Source of the DNA: Salipiger pallidus
GTDB taxonomy: Bacteria; Pseudomonadota; Alphaproteobacteria; Rhodobacterales; Rhodobacteraceae
Assembly: GCF_014643635.1 (NCBI RefSeq)
Contig: NZ_BMJV01000001.1
Coordinates: forward strand, 558,001 to 622,000
DNA length: 64,000 nucleotides
Reading direction: 5' to 3'
The notes beneath the pieces were generated by a model. That model was not told the origin of the DNA. It ran no database searches and saw only the letters and a list, made by a program, of their open reading frames with translations. Made by a program: the position numbers and the translations under genes. This document shows, piece by piece, positions 1-7,580 of this stretch (positions within the stretch are counted from its first letter, which is position 1; every line of letters begins with the position of its first letter).

Positions 1-299
1 CATGAAGGTCTTGGGCTCGGGTTCGGGGATGCCCACCAGCTCGGCGGCCTCGGGGCCGTAACCGAGATAATCGCCCGCGCGGTTGGTAAAGAGGTTCACC
101 GTGGCGCCAGAGACCAGCTGAAAGCCCTTCTTGGCGACGCTTCCCATTGATCGGACGGGATGCCCTTGCCCATGATCTTGCCGGTCACCGAAACGAACTG
201 AAGGTAGAGATACTTGATCCCCAGCGCGTCGATCTTCTAGCGCGCCGCCTTGATCTTCTGGTCGCGTCCAGGCTCTTCGACAAAGCCCACGATACCCAT
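1..299 (-). pseudogene. Broken N-terminal part of a glutamine-synthetase-family gene
   Basis: Read leftwards from an ATG at 299-297, preceded by an AAGGAAG ribosome site, the sequence begins MGIVGFVEEPGRDQK and then meets an in-frame TAG at 237-239. The same frame continues as KIDALGIKYLYLQF and TGKIMGKGIP. At about 145-150 the reading jumps one base to VAKKGFQLVSGATVNLFTN, then GYGPEAAELVGIP, up to the window edge. These stretches resemble the N-terminal (beta-grasp) part of glutamine-synthetase-like ligases, from memory of the family. One stop and one frameshift within 300 bases mean it cannot make an intact protein, unless they are sequencing errors. It is divergent from the ammonium transporter, a sensible nitrogen pairing. 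The rest of the gene lies outside the window. Confidence 0.72.
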
Positions 300-650
300 C
301 TGTCCCGACTTCCTTGTTGACCTTTTCTGCAGTCAGACAGCCCGACCGTGTCAGCACCTGACCAGAGAAACCAATTCTTTACGGGAAAATTTTATTCCCA
401 AAGATGGAGTCGCCCAGCAATCCGTCAAGGCCCGTTTGCACAGCGCACAACGATCACGCAATCGCGAGGACAAGGCGCCAGCGTTTGAACAAAAACGATG
501 ATCGCCCCCGACCGCCATGCGGCCACGTTTTGCCTGCAGGAAACTTTATTCACTCTGGGGACAGGGTGAACACACCCCGCCCGCCCCCGTCTCATCTGAC
601 CGGACATCCGAACGGGCAACAAGAATACAACCAATGGGGAACCTAGGACA
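300..650. other. Intergenic region between the glutamine-synthetase remnant and amt
   Basis: About 350 bases separate the two divergent starts. There is an AT-rich stretch around 375-405 and another around 540-550 that could hold promoters for amt. I see no clear terminator, no convincing reading frame and no clean sigma-54 promoter. Confidence 0.4.
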
Positions 651-2003
651 ATGGAACAGGAAATTGCCGCGCTGACAGAGCGGTTGGCGGCCCTCGAGGG
701 CGCCTCCGGAATGTCGGGCACAATCAACTCCGAAATCTTCTACTGGTGGTGTACCGCCCTGATGATCGCCATCCACGCGGGCTTTCTGGCCTATGAGATG
801 GGAGCGAGCCGGGTGAAGAACGTGCTGGCATCGGGGATCAAGAACATCCTCGCCTTCGCCTTCATGGTGCCGACCTTCTATTTCTTCGGCTGGTACATCT
901 ACAACTCGTTCTATGAAGGCCTGCCGCCCTCGGGCGCGGTCGGCCTGCCATGGGAAGCGTCTATGGGGCCGAACCTCACCGACAACGCCACCGGCATCTT
1001 CTGGGCCGCCTTCACGCTGTTCGCAGCCACCACCGCCTCGATCTTCTCGGGCGCGGTGATCGAACGCATCCAGACCGCGGGCTTCCTGATCCTCGCGATC
1101 CTGCTGGGGTCGGTCGTATGGATCCTTGGCGGTGCATGGGGCTGGCACCCGACCGGCTGGCTGCTGACCGAATTCGGCTACCATGACGTGGGCGCCGCGG
1201 GCGTCGTGCACATGGTCGCGGGCTTCTTCGCGCTTGGCGTGCTGATCAACCTCGGGCCGCGCGTGGGCAAGTTCAACAGCGACGGTTCGGCCAATGCGAT
1301 CTTCGCGCATAACGTGCCCTTCACCATCACCGGCCTGATGCTCATCATCGTGGGCTTCTTCGGCTTCCTCGGCGGGTGCATCATCTACATGCCCGGCGAG
1401 CAGTGGATCAACATCTACGGCCAGCCCACCACCCTGTCGGCCTTTGCGTTCAACACGCTCATGGGCATGGCGGGCGGCATCATCGGCGCATGGGTCAAGA
1501 CCCGAGATCCGTTCTGGATGATGTCCGGTGCCCTGATCGGCATCTTCGCCGCCGCATCGGGCCTTGATGTCTACTACCCGCCCGTGGCCTTCGTGCTGGG
1601 CACCTTCGGCGGCTTCGTCGTCCCGATGGTCGCCGTCCAGCTTGAAAAGATGGGCATCGACGACGCGGTCGGTGCCTTCCCGGTGCATGGCATCGGCGGC
1701 ATGATCGGTGTGCTGGCCTGCGGCGTCTTTGCCGGCGGCTACCCCAACATCGACGGCTACCCGCCGGTGTCGCTCTGGGGTCAGCTGGTGGGTGCCACGA
1801 CCATGGGGGTGCTCGGCTTCGTGCCCGGCTTCCTGGTGAGCTTCTTGCTCAATGCCATGGGCCTGTTGCGGGTGCCCGACCACATTCAGGAAATGGGTCT
1901 CGACATCGTCAAGGTGCCGGTTTCGGCCTACCCCGAGAACTACACCCCGGGCCCGGTGTCCGTGGCCACCCCGAGCGGCGCTGCCGCCGCACCCGCCGAA
2001 TAA
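651..2003 (+). CDS. amt: Ammonium transporter, Amt family
   Basis: A 450-residue Amt/Rh channel that carries ammonium across the inner membrane. About eleven hydrophobic segments follow an unusual charged start (MEQEIAALTERLAALE) that looks like a short coiled coil instead of a signal peptide. The two pore histidines typical of the family are visible at about residue 187 (GVVHMVAGF) and residue 346 (AFPVHGIGGM). The C-terminal cytoplasmic tail is short and ends in an Ala/Pro-rich stretch. The start at 651 is the first ATG in frame, after a gap with GGGGAA upstream. It is followed 29 bases later by a 54-residue membrane protein, and no glnK gene is in the window. Divergent from a glutamine-synthetase remnant, so probably nitrogen-controlled, but I see no defined NtrC site. 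Confidence 0.95.
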   Translation: MEQEIAALTERLAALEGASGMSGTINSEIFYWWCTALMIAIHAGFLAYEMGASRVKNVLASGIKNILAFAFMVPTFYFFGWYIYNSFYEGLPPSGAVGLPWEASMGPNLTDNATGIFWAAFTLFAATTASIFSGAVIERIQTAGFLILAILLGSVVWILGGAWGWHPTGWLLTEFGYHDVGAAGVVHMVAGFFALGVLINLGPRVGKFNSDGSANAIFAHNVPFTITGLMLIIVGFFGFLGGCIIYMPGEQWINIYGQPTTLSAFAFNTLMGMAGGIIGAWVKTRDPFWMMSGALIGIFAAASGLDVYYPPVAFVLGTFGGFVVPMVAVQLEKMGIDDAVGAFPVHGIGGMIGVLACGVFAGGYPNIDGYPPVSLWGQLVGATTMGVLGFVPGFLVSFLLNAMGLLRVPDHIQEMGLDIVKVPVSAYPENYTPGPVSVATPSGAAAAPAE

Positions 2004-2032
2004 GGCCCACCGTATAAGGAAGAACGGATCAC

Positions 2033-2197
2033 ATGAACACTTCTCCGATCGACAGTTGGGACGGCGCCGAGGCGGTCTTCACCTATGCCGACAACCCGGC
2101 GATGATGGGGCTTTTCCTGCTGGTGGCTCTGGCCATCACCTTCGGCACGATCATCATCGCAGCCGTGCATGAAAAACACGCCTACAACAATCACTGA
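2033..2197 (+). CDS. Small single-pass membrane protein downstream of amt (54 aa)
   Basis: A 54-residue frame with its own strong ribosome site (AAGGAAG, nine to ten bases before the ATG). It starts MNTSPIDSWDGAEAVF and has one clear transmembrane helix at about residues 22-43 (MMGLFLLVALAITFGTIIIA), ending in the polar tail VHEKHAYNNH. It lies 29 bases after amt and just before a shared terminator, so the two are very likely one transcript. I do not recognise a named family. The context suggests an accessory or regulatory subunit of the ammonium channel, which is inference only. Confidence 0.75.
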   Translation: MNTSPIDSWDGAEAVFTYADNPAMMGLFLLVALAITFGTIIIAAVHEKHAYNNH

Positions 2198-2219
2198 CGC
2201 CTCTTGATCAGATGAGACC

Positions 2220-2251
2220 GAAGGGGGCGTGCCGCGCGGCTCGCCCCCTTC
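2220..2251. terminator. Terminator after the amt transcript
   Basis: GAAGGGGGCG at 2220-2229 pairs perfectly with CGCCCCCTTC at 2242-2251 around a 12-base loop. It sits between the amt unit and the convergent Crp/Fnr gene and could act in both directions. Confidence 0.8.
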
Positions 2252-2281
2252 TTCACGGTCGTGTGGGGTGCTGCGCGGCGC

Positions 2282-2977
2282 TCAGCGGTCGCTGACGAAA
2301 GCGTGCAGCGCCGCCGGGTGGCGCAGGGTGATACGCCCGTAGCCAAGCTCGACCCAGCCCTGCTCCGCAAAGCGGCGCAGCACCGAATTCGCCGTGTGGC
2401 GCGAGACGTTGGCCATCTCGCTCAGCTCGGTCTGGGTTATGGTGCAGGGCGGCCCCGCACACGGATCATCCTGCGGATCATCCCCCAGAATGCGCAGCAG
2501 CACCGATGCGATGCGCAGGTCCGACTTGCGGATCAGCAGGTCCGTCACCACGCGGGCCAGGATCATCTGGTTGTACTCAGACAGTGACATGAACTCGCGC
2601 GATGCATCAGGCAGTGCACGATTGATGCGCACGATGGACTCCAGCGACAGCAGCCCCACCACAGACGGTTCCATGGTGCGGAACGCGAGGTAGCGTGACT
2701 GGCCACTGTTGGCCGGGCCCTGCCCGAACCATGACCCGGGGCGAAAGATATGCCCCAGCGCGATGCCCTCGGCTCGGCTTTCGCCGTAAACCCCGAAGCT
2801 GCCCTCGATCACTGCGTAGATGCCGCCGGGATCATCACCGATATGGTGCAGAAAGCTGTTGCTGTCGTACTTGGCAACGGTCAGCTCGGACCGGACCGCC
2901 TCGCGGAACGGCGCAGACCGCTGCGCCATCCAGCCGCGATCAACCGCGTCCCAGGCTCTGTGCTTCTCCAGCTGCAT
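2282..2977 (-). CDS. Crp/Fnr-family transcriptional regulator
   Basis: A 231-residue protein with an N-terminal cyclic-nucleotide-binding-like beta-barrel (about residues 20-130), a dimerisation helix, and a C-terminal winged helix with the recognition segment ELSEMANVSRHTANSVLRRF at about residues 183-202. The N-terminus lacks the cysteine cluster of FNR, so it is not an oxygen-sensing FNR. The phosphate-binding cassette of true CRP is not obvious either, so the ligand is unknown. It is convergent with the amt unit across a shared terminator and transcribed alone. Confidence 0.88.
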   Translation of the reverse strand: MQLEKHRAWDAVDRGWMAQRSAPFREAVRSELTVAKYDSNSFLHHIGDDPGGIYAVIEGSFGVYGESRAEGIALGHIFRPGSWFGQGPANSGQSRYLAFRTMEPSVVGLLSLESIVRINRALPDASREFMSLSEYNQMILARVVTDLLIRKSDLRIASVLLRILGDDPQDDPCAGPPCTITQTELSEMANVSRHTANSVLRRFAEQGWVELGYGRITLRHPAALHAFVSDR

Positions 2978-3519
2978 CCGCTTTCATCTCCCGATGAGAA
3001 AAATCCAGACAAAATCCCCAAATGTCAGGTTTTGAACAATTGGCTCGGCGAAGTCCACTAAGGAACCGGCGTACCGGTGCTCACTGCATCATCTTTACGA
3101 GTTTCCTTGTGTTAACGTACCCCCGGAGGGGCTGCGCATGCCTTCGGGCGTGGCGCAGCCTCGACAGGAGTGCCCCCGGTATTTCAGCCCGTTCACTCCC
3201 CCGTAGGCGGGGTCTTGCCAAGGTCCGGAATCCCTGACTGCCCATTTCCGGACACCCCTGCTAGGGATGGCGCGGCGGCGCCGACTGGCACCGCAGGCGG
3301 TCGCCAGAATTGGTCGGAGGCCGCGTTCAAAATCATCTCTTGAAGGGTATATTTGCCTGCATTTTCAGCACCCAGAACGGGGGAGGCGGCACGGCTCGTC
3401 TCCCCTTTTTCATGTCAGGCAGCAGGCGCCCGCCGTCGGTCAGGCCGCAGGGGCTTTGACGGGTGACGCCGCCCGGAGGCGCTGGTACGGTGGCGCGAAG
3501 GATAAGGGAAAATCACGTC
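2978..3519. other. Intergenic region with an orphan terminator; possible small RNA
   Basis: About 540 bases with no supported protein gene. The region contains short hairpin-forming stretches at about 3120-3300 and ends in a strong T-tailed terminator at 3380-3410, which no annotated gene upstream on the plus strand explains. A short non-coding transcript starting around 3100-3300 would explain it. I could not match it to 6S, SRP, tmRNA or RNase P RNA. Confidence 0.35.
3380..3410 (+). terminator. Orphan intrinsic terminator
   Basis: GGGGAG at 3380-3385 pairs with CTCCCC at 3400-3405, and the loop can pair further. Five T residues follow (3406-3410). This is a plus-strand terminator with no protein gene ahead of it on that strand. 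Confidence 0.7.
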
Positions 3520-4098
3520 ATGCAGCGTTACGAATACAAGGTCCTGCCCGCCCCAGCCAAGGGCGAGAAGGCCAAGGCGGTCAAGGGCCCCGAAGGACGG
3601 TTCGCCCATTCCATCGAGCGGCTGATGAACGAAATGGCGCAGGCCGGCTGGGAATACCTTCGCGCTGAGACGCTGCCCAGCGAGGAACGCAGCGGCCTGG
3701 CCTCGACCCAGACCATCTGGCGCAACCTTCTGGTGTTCCGTCGCGAGATGGTGGCCCCGGCCGCAGTCCCTGCCCCGGCGCCTTCCGTGGCGGCTCCCGA
3801 AACGGCCTCGGGCCCCGCGACCACGCAGGCGCCCGCCGCGGCCCCTGCTCCGGCCCCCAGGCCGGACCGGACCGACGAGGGCCTGAGCGGTCGCAGGCTT
3901 GCCTCCGCACCGGAGCTAGCGGCGGCGTCTGCCGGTGCTCCGGCGGTGGCCGCCCCCGAGCGCGAGGCGAAGTCGCCCTCAGCCGAGGTCACGACGACCG
4001 ATGGAGAATCGATTGTGCTGTCTGCACCCGGCGATGACACGGATGACGGTGACGCGTCCTCCGAAACGCCTTCGTCGGTCCTCACGAACCGCAAGTAA
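3520..4098 (+). CDS. DUF4177 domain protein with a low-complexity tail
   Basis: A 192-residue protein. The first about 75 residues (MQRYEYKVLPAPAKG, then IERLMNEMAQAGWEYLRAE) match the small DUF4177 fold of unknown function. The remainder is Pro/Ala/Thr/Ser-rich and probably disordered. I chose the ATG at 3520, not an upstream in-frame ATG at 3463, because TAAGGGAA lies just ahead of 3520 and the domain begins there. No signal peptide is visible. It is a single gene with a hairpin across its stop codon. Confidence 0.82.
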   Translation: MQRYEYKVLPAPAKGEKAKAVKGPEGRFAHSIERLMNEMAQAGWEYLRAETLPSEERSGLASTQTIWRNLLVFRREMVAPAAVPAPAPSVAAPETASGPATTQAPAAAPAPAPRPDRTDEGLSGRRLASAPELAAASAGAPAVAAPEREAKSPSAEVTTTDGESIVLSAPGDDTDDGDASSETPSSVLTNRK

Positions 4099-4120
4099 CT
4101 CGGTCGCGGCACCGAGTTAC
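4095..4120 (+). terminator. Hairpin across the stop codon of the DUF4177 gene
   Basis: GTAACTCGGT at 4095-4104 is a perfect inverted match of ACCGAGTTAC at 4111-4120 with a six-base loop. The left arm includes the TAA stop. There is no T-run after it, so it is more likely a 3'-end stabiliser or weak terminator. Confidence 0.5.
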
Positions 4121-4393
4121 ATGTGGCAAAGGCGCCGAAAATCGCCGCCTCTGCCCAACGCCCCTCGGCCCGCCCATGCCCGGCGAACGTCTGCTGATCA
4201 TACCGTCCAGCAGGCCACTACGCGGTGAAAAGCCGCTGGATGGCCCACTGGCACCAACCCGCAACATGGCCGTGGACCTTGGCCCGCGGCGGGCCTGCGG
4301 GCCTTAGCCGGCCGCCTGACCTGAGAGCCTCATCGCGCGAGCCGTCCGTCGCCTCGCGCCACGGGTCTCTTCCGCAGCGCGAAGCCAGTGGTC

Positions 4394-4648
4394 TCAGCCC
4401 GCCACGTCCAGCGACAAGGCGTGGATCTCGGTCGTCAGATCACCCAGTGCCTTGTGCACCATGCGGTGCTGCGCCACGCGGTTCTGCCCTTTCAGCTCGG
4501 GCGCGCGCAACCTTACGTGGAAATGGCTTTCCCCGCTTCCGTCGTCGCCCGCATGGCCCGAATGTCGCGCGCTGTCGTTGCGCACCTCCAGTTCGCTCAC
4601 GGCAAATGCCTGCCGAATCCGTGTCTCGATTTCCGCCGATCGTTTCAA
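4394..4648 (-). CDS. bolA: BolA-family protein
   Basis: An 84-residue protein of normal BolA length with the class II KH-like fold. The conserved stretches are present: an N-terminal helix (EIETRIRQAFAVSELEVRN), the loop with ESHFHVRL, and RVAQHRMVHKAL near the C-terminus. The family works with monothiol glutaredoxins in iron-sulfur/iron regulation and in stress-linked morphology. Divergent from a J-domain gene with about 75 bases between the starts, a pairing I recall from other Rhodobacterales. Confidence 0.93.
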   Translation of the reverse strand: MKRSAEIETRIRQAFAVSELEVRNDSARHSGHAGDDGSGESHFHVRLRAPELKGQNRVAQHRMVHKALGDLTTEIHALSLDVAG

Positions 4649-4722
4649 ATTTCGTCTCCTGACCTCTTCAATCCTGTGAGGGATTGTCTAAACTCCCTCG
4701 TCCGAGTCGGAAAGGTGAGACC

Positions 4723-5355
4723 ATGAGCAGCAGTGACCCCTTCGGTTTCGATATGTCGGTGAAGTCTTCGAAGAAGAAGAACCCCCGCGGACGCCGTGGC
4801 ATGTCGGGCGAACAGGAAACATCAACCCGCGTCTGTGACCACGAGGGCTGTCAGGAGCCCGGCAAGTTCCGCGCCCCCAAGGCGCCGGACGTGCTGGATG
4901 ACTTCTTCTGGTTCTGCAAGGAGCACGTGCGCGATTACAATCAGAAGTGGAGCTTCTTCGACGGCAAGACTGAAGCCGAGATGAACGCCCAGCAAAGCTC
5001 CGACAAGGTGTGGGAACGCCGCACCAAGGATTACCGCGACCCCGAGGCCCGCGCCTGGGCGCGGCTTGGCATCGAGGACCCGCACCAGGTGCTGGGCGAC
5101 AACGCCACGCGCAACCCCGGCCGCACTGGCGGCAGCGCCAACGCCGGCCGCCGCCTGCCCGCGACCGAGAGAAAGGCGCTCGAGATCCTCGATGTGGAGA
5201 AGGCGGAAACGAAGGCTGACATCCGCAAGGCCTACAAGGCGCTTATCAAAGTCCTGCACCCGGACATGAACGGCGGCGACCGCAGCCAGGAAGAGCAGCT
5301 GCAGGAGGTCGTCTGGGCCTGGGACCAGATGAAGGACAGCCGCAACTTCAGCTGA
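4723..5355 (+). CDS. J-domain (DnaJ-like) protein
   Basis: A 210-residue protein with a C-terminal J domain (about residues 145-205) carrying the HPD signature in KVLHPDMNGG, which stimulates an Hsp70 ATPase. Before it lies a distinctive N-terminal module with a CX4C ... CX2H arrangement (VCDHEGCQEPG, then FWFCKEHV), a plausible zinc site. There is no Gly/Phe region or classic DnaJ zinc centre, so it is a specialised J-protein and not the housekeeping DnaJ. The start at 4723 has AAAGGTGAGA just upstream; an earlier in-frame start at 4684 is less likely. It is divergent from bolA. Confidence 0.9.
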   Translation: MSSSDPFGFDMSVKSSKKKNPRGRRGMSGEQETSTRVCDHEGCQEPGKFRAPKAPDVLDDFFWFCKEHVRDYNQKWSFFDGKTEAEMNAQQSSDKVWERRTKDYRDPEARAWARLGIEDPHQVLGDNATRNPGRTGGSANAGRRLPATERKALEILDVEKAETKADIRKAYKALIKVLHPDMNGGDRSQEEQLQEVVWAWDQMKDSRNFS

Positions 5356-5382
5356 CCCCGCCCGCTGGCTCGGACCGACACG

Positions 5383-5409
5383 AAGGGGCCCTCGCGGCCC
5401 TTTCTTTCA
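5383..5409 (+). terminator. Intrinsic terminator after the J-domain gene
   Basis: AAGGGGCC at 5383-5390 pairs with GGCCCTTT at 5396-5403 (one G-T pair) around CTCGC, followed by CTTTC. It lies about 28 bases after the stop codon. Confidence 0.75.
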
Positions 5410-6003
5410 TTCCTGCGCCGGAAAGGGCGTCATCCTGCCCGAACCTCATGAGCCATGAGTTGCGGCCCTTCCCGGCGCCGACACTCACCGAACACGCTCA
5501 CCAAAGACACGCGCGTGCCCCGTTTGCGCTGAGGGACAAAGCCCGGCCATAGGCTGGGGCGTGGCCGAGGCGTTACGCGTGATTATCGTGACCTGCCCGG
5601 CTTTTGTCGTCCCACGCGGCAGACGACCGGAAACCTCCGAACATAGGCATTTGCCCTGACGGGACATCACCATCGGGCTCTGTTTCCGAGCAAGTGGGGC
5701 TGACCGCGCCACGGGCTGGCGAGAGAGGCACTGCCCCCCACTCCGGCTTTGTCAGCGGCCTGCCAGCGCCCAGCGGATGACGCAGCGCCCATTCTGTCCG
5801 TGGGGGGATGCGCATGAAACAGGGGCCACACCAATACTGGTGCAGCCCCTGTTTCATGCGCTGCGGGCGCACCCGTCAGAGCGCTTCGACCTGCAGTCGC
5901 CGTCGGCCAAACTGGCCGATCTGAGCCCACCTCTTCGCTGCGCTCTCACGCGCCTTGGGCCCCGTCCCGGCCAATCATGGCGGGTGGACCAACCGAAGCA
6001 GGC
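5410..6003. other. Gene-poor intergenic region with a long palindrome
   Basis: About 590 bases between the J-domain gene terminator and msrB with no supported reading frame on either strand. Its main content is the 52-base palindrome at 5810-5861 and a shorter inverted repeat (TCGGCCA / TGGCCGA) at 5903-5919. Confidence 0.5.
5810..5861. repeat. Near-perfect 52-base palindrome
   Basis: The left arm at 5810-5833 and right arm at 5838-5861 pair over 24 positions with only two mismatches around a four-base loop (ATAC). The outer 17 positions (GCGCATGAAACAGGGGC) are perfect. There is no T-tract, and nearby genes are 400 bases (J-domain gene) and 140 bases (msrB, 3' side) away. Confidence 0.85.
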
Positions 6004-6468
6004 TCAGGCGGGGGCGAAGGTCATGCTGACGCCGTTGATGCAGTGGCGCATGCCCGTCGGTTCCGGACCGTCATCGAAGATATGGCCAAGGTGCGACCCA
6101 CAGCGGCTGCAGTGACATTCGGTCCGGGTCATGAAGAACGACCGGTCTTGCTTGGTACCGATCCCGCCCTCGATCGCCGACGTGAAGGATGGCCAGCCGG
6201 TGCCGCTGTCGAACTTGGTCTCCGAGGAATAGACAGGCTGCTCGCAGCCCTTACACAGGAAGGTGCCTGCCCGTTTCTCGTCATTGAGCGGCGAGGTGTA
6301 GGCGCGCTCGGTCGCCTCCTCGCGCATTACGCTGTATTCCAGATCAGTCAGCATGGCGCGCCATTCGGCCTCGGTCCGGGTGACCTCGTACCCTTGGGCA
6401 GCAACGGCGCGGTGACCGGCAAGGCCCGCGACGCTGGCGGTCCCGGCAAGAAAACTCCGTCTCATCAT
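6004..6468 (-). CDS. msrB: Exported peptide-methionine (R)-S-oxide reductase MsrB
   Basis: A protein of about 154 residues with a full MsrB domain. It reduces methionine-R-sulfoxide in oxidised proteins. Two CXXC zinc pairs are visible (FLCKGC and HCSRCGSHLGH), and the catalytic cysteine lies in RHCINGVSMTF. The N-terminus MMRRSFLAGTASVAGLAG has a twin-arginine-like signal, so it should act in the periplasm. The start at 6468 (or the adjacent ATG at 6465) is favoured over an upstream one because AGAGGAG lies about ten bases ahead. It stands just downstream of a secreted fasciclin gene on the same strand, and both may be envelope stress functions. Confidence 0.93.
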   Translation of the reverse strand: MMRRSFLAGTASVAGLAGHRAVAAQGYEVTRTEAEWRAMLTDLEYSVMREEATERAYTSPLNDEKRAGTFLCKGCEQPVYSSETKFDSGTGWPSFTSAIEGGIGTKQDRSFFMTRTECHCSRCGSHLGHIFDDGPEPTGMRHCINGVSMTFAPA

Positions 6469-6582
6469 CTGTCGCAACTCCTCTGGCTTGGGTTCGGCAG
6501 CGCCGGTCCTCATGGGGCGGCGCTGCCCTTGATATGGGGGCGCGGGCAGGATCGGTCCAGCCCGCGCCGATCCGCGAGTGGA

Positions 6583-7140
6583 TCACATGGCGGGCAGGAG
6601 CACGCGGTCGATGACGTGGATCACGCCGTTCGATTGCTTCACGTCCGCGATGGTCACGGTGGCGCTGCGGCCCTGTTCGTCGGTCAGAACGATGTCCTGG
6701 CCTTCCATCTTGGCCTGCAGGGTGCAGCCGCCCACGGTGGGCACCGGGTGCATGCCGCCGTCATCGGCGATCATCTGGGCGATGGCACCCGACATGGCGT
6801 TGGCCGAAACCACGTGGCAGGTCAGGATCTTGGCCAGCTGGTCCTTGTTCTCATCCATCATCAGCTGCGACAGGCTCTCATCCGAAATCTTGTCGAAGGC
6901 CGCATCGGTGGGTGCGAAGACGGTGAACGGGCCTTCCGAGTTCAGCGTGTCCACGAGGCCGGCCTGCTTGACTGCGGCGACAAGGGTTTCGTGATCGGCG
7001 GAATTCACCGCGTTCTCGACAATGGTCTTGTCGGCGTACATCGGCGCGCCGCCAACCATCGGGTTGTCCTGCGCGAAGGCCGGAGCGGCAAGGCCGAGGG
7101 CAAGGGCTGCGGTGGTAAGTGCGGTGTTGAAACGGGTCAT
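6583..7140 (-). CDS. Secreted fasciclin-domain protein
   Basis: A 185-residue protein. A signal peptide (MTRFNTALTTAALALGLAAPAFA) is followed by one fasciclin (FAS1) domain: TIVENAVNSADHETLVAAV, then GPFTVFAPTDAAFDKI and the C-terminal SNGVIHVIDRVLLP. FAS1 proteins are extracellular or periplasmic adhesion-type proteins whose bacterial roles are mostly unknown. The start at 7140 is preceded by GGAGGAGAG. It lies 114 bases upstream of msrB on the same strand and could be co-transcribed with it. Confidence 0.9.
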   Translation of the reverse strand: MTRFNTALTTAALALGLAAPAFAQDNPMVGGAPMYADKTIVENAVNSADHETLVAAVKQAGLVDTLNSEGPFTVFAPTDAAFDKISDESLSQLMMDENKDQLAKILTCHVVSANAMSGAIAQMIADDGGMHPVPTVGGCTLQAKMEGQDIVLTDEQGRSATVTIADVKQSNGVIHVIDRVLLPAM

Positions 7141-7580
7141 AAGGACTCTCCTCCAGTTATCCTGCACCGGCTCGGTTGAACCGGATGTGCCCGAAGCCAC
7201 GGCTGGGCGCATTGGAAGGTTTCAATTCCTGCGATCACGGGTACGTGATAACCTTTGGGTGCTGCGGAAGATTGTGCCGGGCGTCGGTTGGGGGGGCACG
7301 GCCTGGCGACCCGTCTTGTACGAAAAGTACAGCCGGTCCGCGCATACCCAATCGTGCGATCGCGCACCGAACACCCTGACGGACACAGCGTTCGCGGCCC
7401 TTTTGACAGGCTCCCCCGCAGCGCCGCCCCAGCCGACCCGCGCTCAGAGCCGACCGGGTGCCCGCGCGCCGAGCATCATGAGATCTGCCGCGCGGCCGAT
7501 ACCGGCGGCCAGTGTCGAGATGGCGCCTGCCCGCCCCGACGCTCCGCAATGCCGAAGCAGGCCGGAGTGGGCCGCGCGGG
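7141..7580. other. Intergenic region upstream of the fasciclin gene
   Basis: About 440 bases between the fasciclin start and the end of phnM. The only notable signal is an inverted repeat at 7234-7249. I see no credible gene. Confidence 0.4.
7234..7249. promoter_or_regulatory. Inverted repeat upstream of the fasciclin gene
   Basis: ATCACG at 7234-7239 and CGTGAT at 7244-7249 form a perfect 6-4-6 inverted repeat about 95 bases before the fasciclin start, the size and position of a dimeric regulator site. The regulator is unknown. Confidence 0.35.

Noticed and set aside
520-545. Possible sigma-54 promoter upstream of amt (GGCCACG then TTTTGC)
   Set aside because: The spacing between the GG and GC elements is one base too short for the -24/-12 pattern.
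546-1883. 445-residue open frame opposite amt
   Set aside because: It is the antisense of amt, rich in His/Arg/Asp/Glu with no family similarity and no ribosome site.
3100-3410. 6S, SRP, tmRNA or RNase P RNA before the orphan terminator
   Set aside because: I could not find the invariant cores of any of these RNAs, so only an unnamed small RNA is proposed.
5977-7179. 400-residue plus-strand open frame
   Set aside because: It runs antisense to msrB and the fasciclin gene, whose family motifs and signal peptides are clear.
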